Assembly: GCA_022701925.1 (NCBI GenBank)
Contig: JAKONM010000090.1
Span: 1 to 5,873 of the forward strand
Reading direction: 5' to 3'
DNA length: 5,873 nt
DNA from: Microbacteriaceae bacterium
Lineage (GTDB): Bacteria > Actinomycetota > Actinomycetes > Actinomycetales > Microbacteriaceae
This document shows, piece by piece, positions 4,984-5,873 of this stretch (positions are counted from its first letter, which is position 1; every line of letters begins with the position of its first letter). The translations under genes were made by a program, and so were the position numbers. The notes below the pieces were generated by a model, which worked only from the letters and a program-made list of their open reading frames with translations, ran no database searches and was not told the DNA's origin.

Positions 4984-5873
4984 GGATCGGCTTCCTCTTG
5001 CGGATGAAGGCACCCAGCAGGGACACGAGCCGTCGCCGCTCCTGCCCGTTTAGGCCGAGCAGCAGCACGGTCGCGACGGTCCCGACGACCGCGATGACGA
5101 GGATCACAGGATCGGCCGGGACGAAGGCGTCGCCGCGGTAGCTCGGGAGCACAAGCAGCATCGGAGCGACGGTCAGCGCGGGTAGCGCGACCCCGCCGAG
5201 CCCGAGCCGCCGCCGGGTGAGCGGGATCGCCAGCCGAGTGAAGTGCATGCTGATGATCAGGTGAAGAAGAAGGCTGACGGCCGCCCCGGCGATGGTGCCG
5301 ATGGCCACACCCGGGGCGCCGATGTGGGACGCCAGCGTCACGCTCACGCAGACGTTGACCAGGGCCTCCGCCATCGTGGCGACCGTAGCGGGACCCTGTT
5401 GCCCGCGGGCGATGACGACGAGCGAGTAGGTGCCGCCGAGCTGCCGGATCGCGTGCCCGACGACGAGCAACTGCAGCAGCGGCGCCCCGGTTCGCGCGTA
5501 CTCCGGCCCGACCCAGACAAGCAGGAGGGGGTAGGCGAGGAGGCAGAGCCCCGAGCCGAGGATGACGATCGCCAGGGTGTTGTACCGGGGCGCGCGCATC
5601 GTCAGCTCGCGGAGCCGCCTAGGCGCGTCAGCGCCCTGCAGCGCGGCCGCAGCTGGCATCAGGGGGCTGAAGAGGCTGTTCAGGAACAGCAGCAGAAAGT
5701 TGACCGCCGTCGCGGCGATCGCGAACGCACCGGCCGCAGCGAAATCGAAGTGCCCGACGATGACGGTGTCGAGGCCGCTGACCAGCACGCTGCCCATCGA
5801 CCAAAGTGCGATGAGGCCGCCGGTCGAGAGCAGGCGGGCGGCTACGGCTCGATGCGGGCGAACCCGCTCCGAA
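4973..5873 (-). CDS. Polysaccharide flippase, Wzx/MOP superfamily (5' part cut by window edge)
   Basis: The frame is open from the right edge to TGA at 4973-4975, giving 299 visible residues; the N-terminal part lies outside. An internal ATG at 5797 is not the start, because coding sequence with matching character continues upstream (LLSTGGLIALWS directly precedes it). At least seven hydrophobic segments are visible, at about residues 17-40, 47-75, 97-120, 125-150, 155-205 (probably two helices), 215-235 and 247-270. The segment GSVLVSGLDTVIVGHF near the first visible helix and PEYARTGAPLLQLL resemble the middle of Wzx-type oligosaccharide flippases, where the Asp in LDTVIVG sits at a conserved helix. 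The C-terminus is basic (FIRKRKP), as expected for a cytoplasmic end. Such proteins move lipid-linked oligosaccharides from the cytoplasmic to the outer face of the membrane. The overlap with the RgpF-like gene supports a shared glycan pathway. A related MATE- or MurJ-type transporter is the main alternative. Confidence 0.87.
   Translation of the reverse strand, partial: SERVRPHRAVAARLLSTGGLIALWSMGSVLVSGLDTVIVGHFDFAAAGAFAIAATAVNFLLLFLNSLFSPLMPAAAALQGADAPRRLRELTMRAPRYNTLAIVILGSGLCLLAYPLLLVWVGPEYARTGAPLLQLLVVGHAIRQLGGTYSLVVIARGQQGPATVATMAEALVNVCVSVTLASHIGAPGVAIGTIAGAAVSLLLHLIISMHFTRLAIPLTRRRLGLGGVALPALTVAPMLLVLPSYRGDAFVPADPVILVIAVVGTVATVLLLGLNGQERRRLVSLLGAFIRKRKPIHAA
4993..4998 (-). promoter_or_regulatory. 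Ribosome binding site AGAGGA for the RgpF-like gene
   Basis: AGAGGA sits inside the end of the flippase gene, 9 nt before the ATG at 4983. It decides this start over the GTG at 5013, which has no purine-rich site upstream. Confidence 0.6.

Overview
The window looks like part of a surface-polysaccharide or cell-wall glycan locus from a high-GC Gram-positive bacterium, probably an actinobacterium. The base composition is strongly GC-rich throughout, codon third positions are mostly G or C, and the gene families (MOP-type flippase, RgpF-like glycosyltransferase, GtrA, polyprenol-phosphate-type GT2) are typical of actinobacterial cell-envelope loci. The genus cannot be fixed from the sequence. 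No rRNA, tRNA, insertion sequence, integrase or CRISPR array is visible. There is no compositional break that would suggest a recent insertion inside the window.

All six genes lie on the minus strand, so transcription runs from the right edge to the left edge. From upstream to downstream they are: a Wzx/MOP-type flippase cut by the right edge (4973-5873); an RgpF-family glycosyltransferase overlapping it by 11 nt (3907-4983); a 226-nt non-coding gap with several GC-rich inverted repeats (3681-3906); a class II aldolase (2718-3680); a 589-residue protein with two nucleotidyltransferase domains in tandem (973-2742); a GtrA-family membrane protein (443-976); and a GT2 glycosyltransferase cut by the left edge (1-435). 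The last four genes overlap or lie within 7 nt of each other and are probably one translationally coupled unit. The gap at 3681-3906 is the only place in the window where a new promoter or a terminator could sit.

A working picture, which is inference: the aldolase makes or rearranges a small phosphorylated sugar or polyol; the tandem nucleotidyltransferase activates it, or activates two different substrates; the RgpF-like enzyme adds sugar units to a lipid-linked glycan; the flippase moves lipid-linked material across the membrane; and the GT2/GtrA pair makes and flips a polyprenol-phosphate sugar used for decoration outside the membrane. The most unusual part is the aldolase plus double-headed nucleotidyltransferase. 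Both halves of the nucleotidyltransferase keep a recognisable NTP-binding signature and a central Cys-Asp, at nearly equal spacing. I do not know a characterised pathway that matches this pair exactly, so the chemistry is left open.
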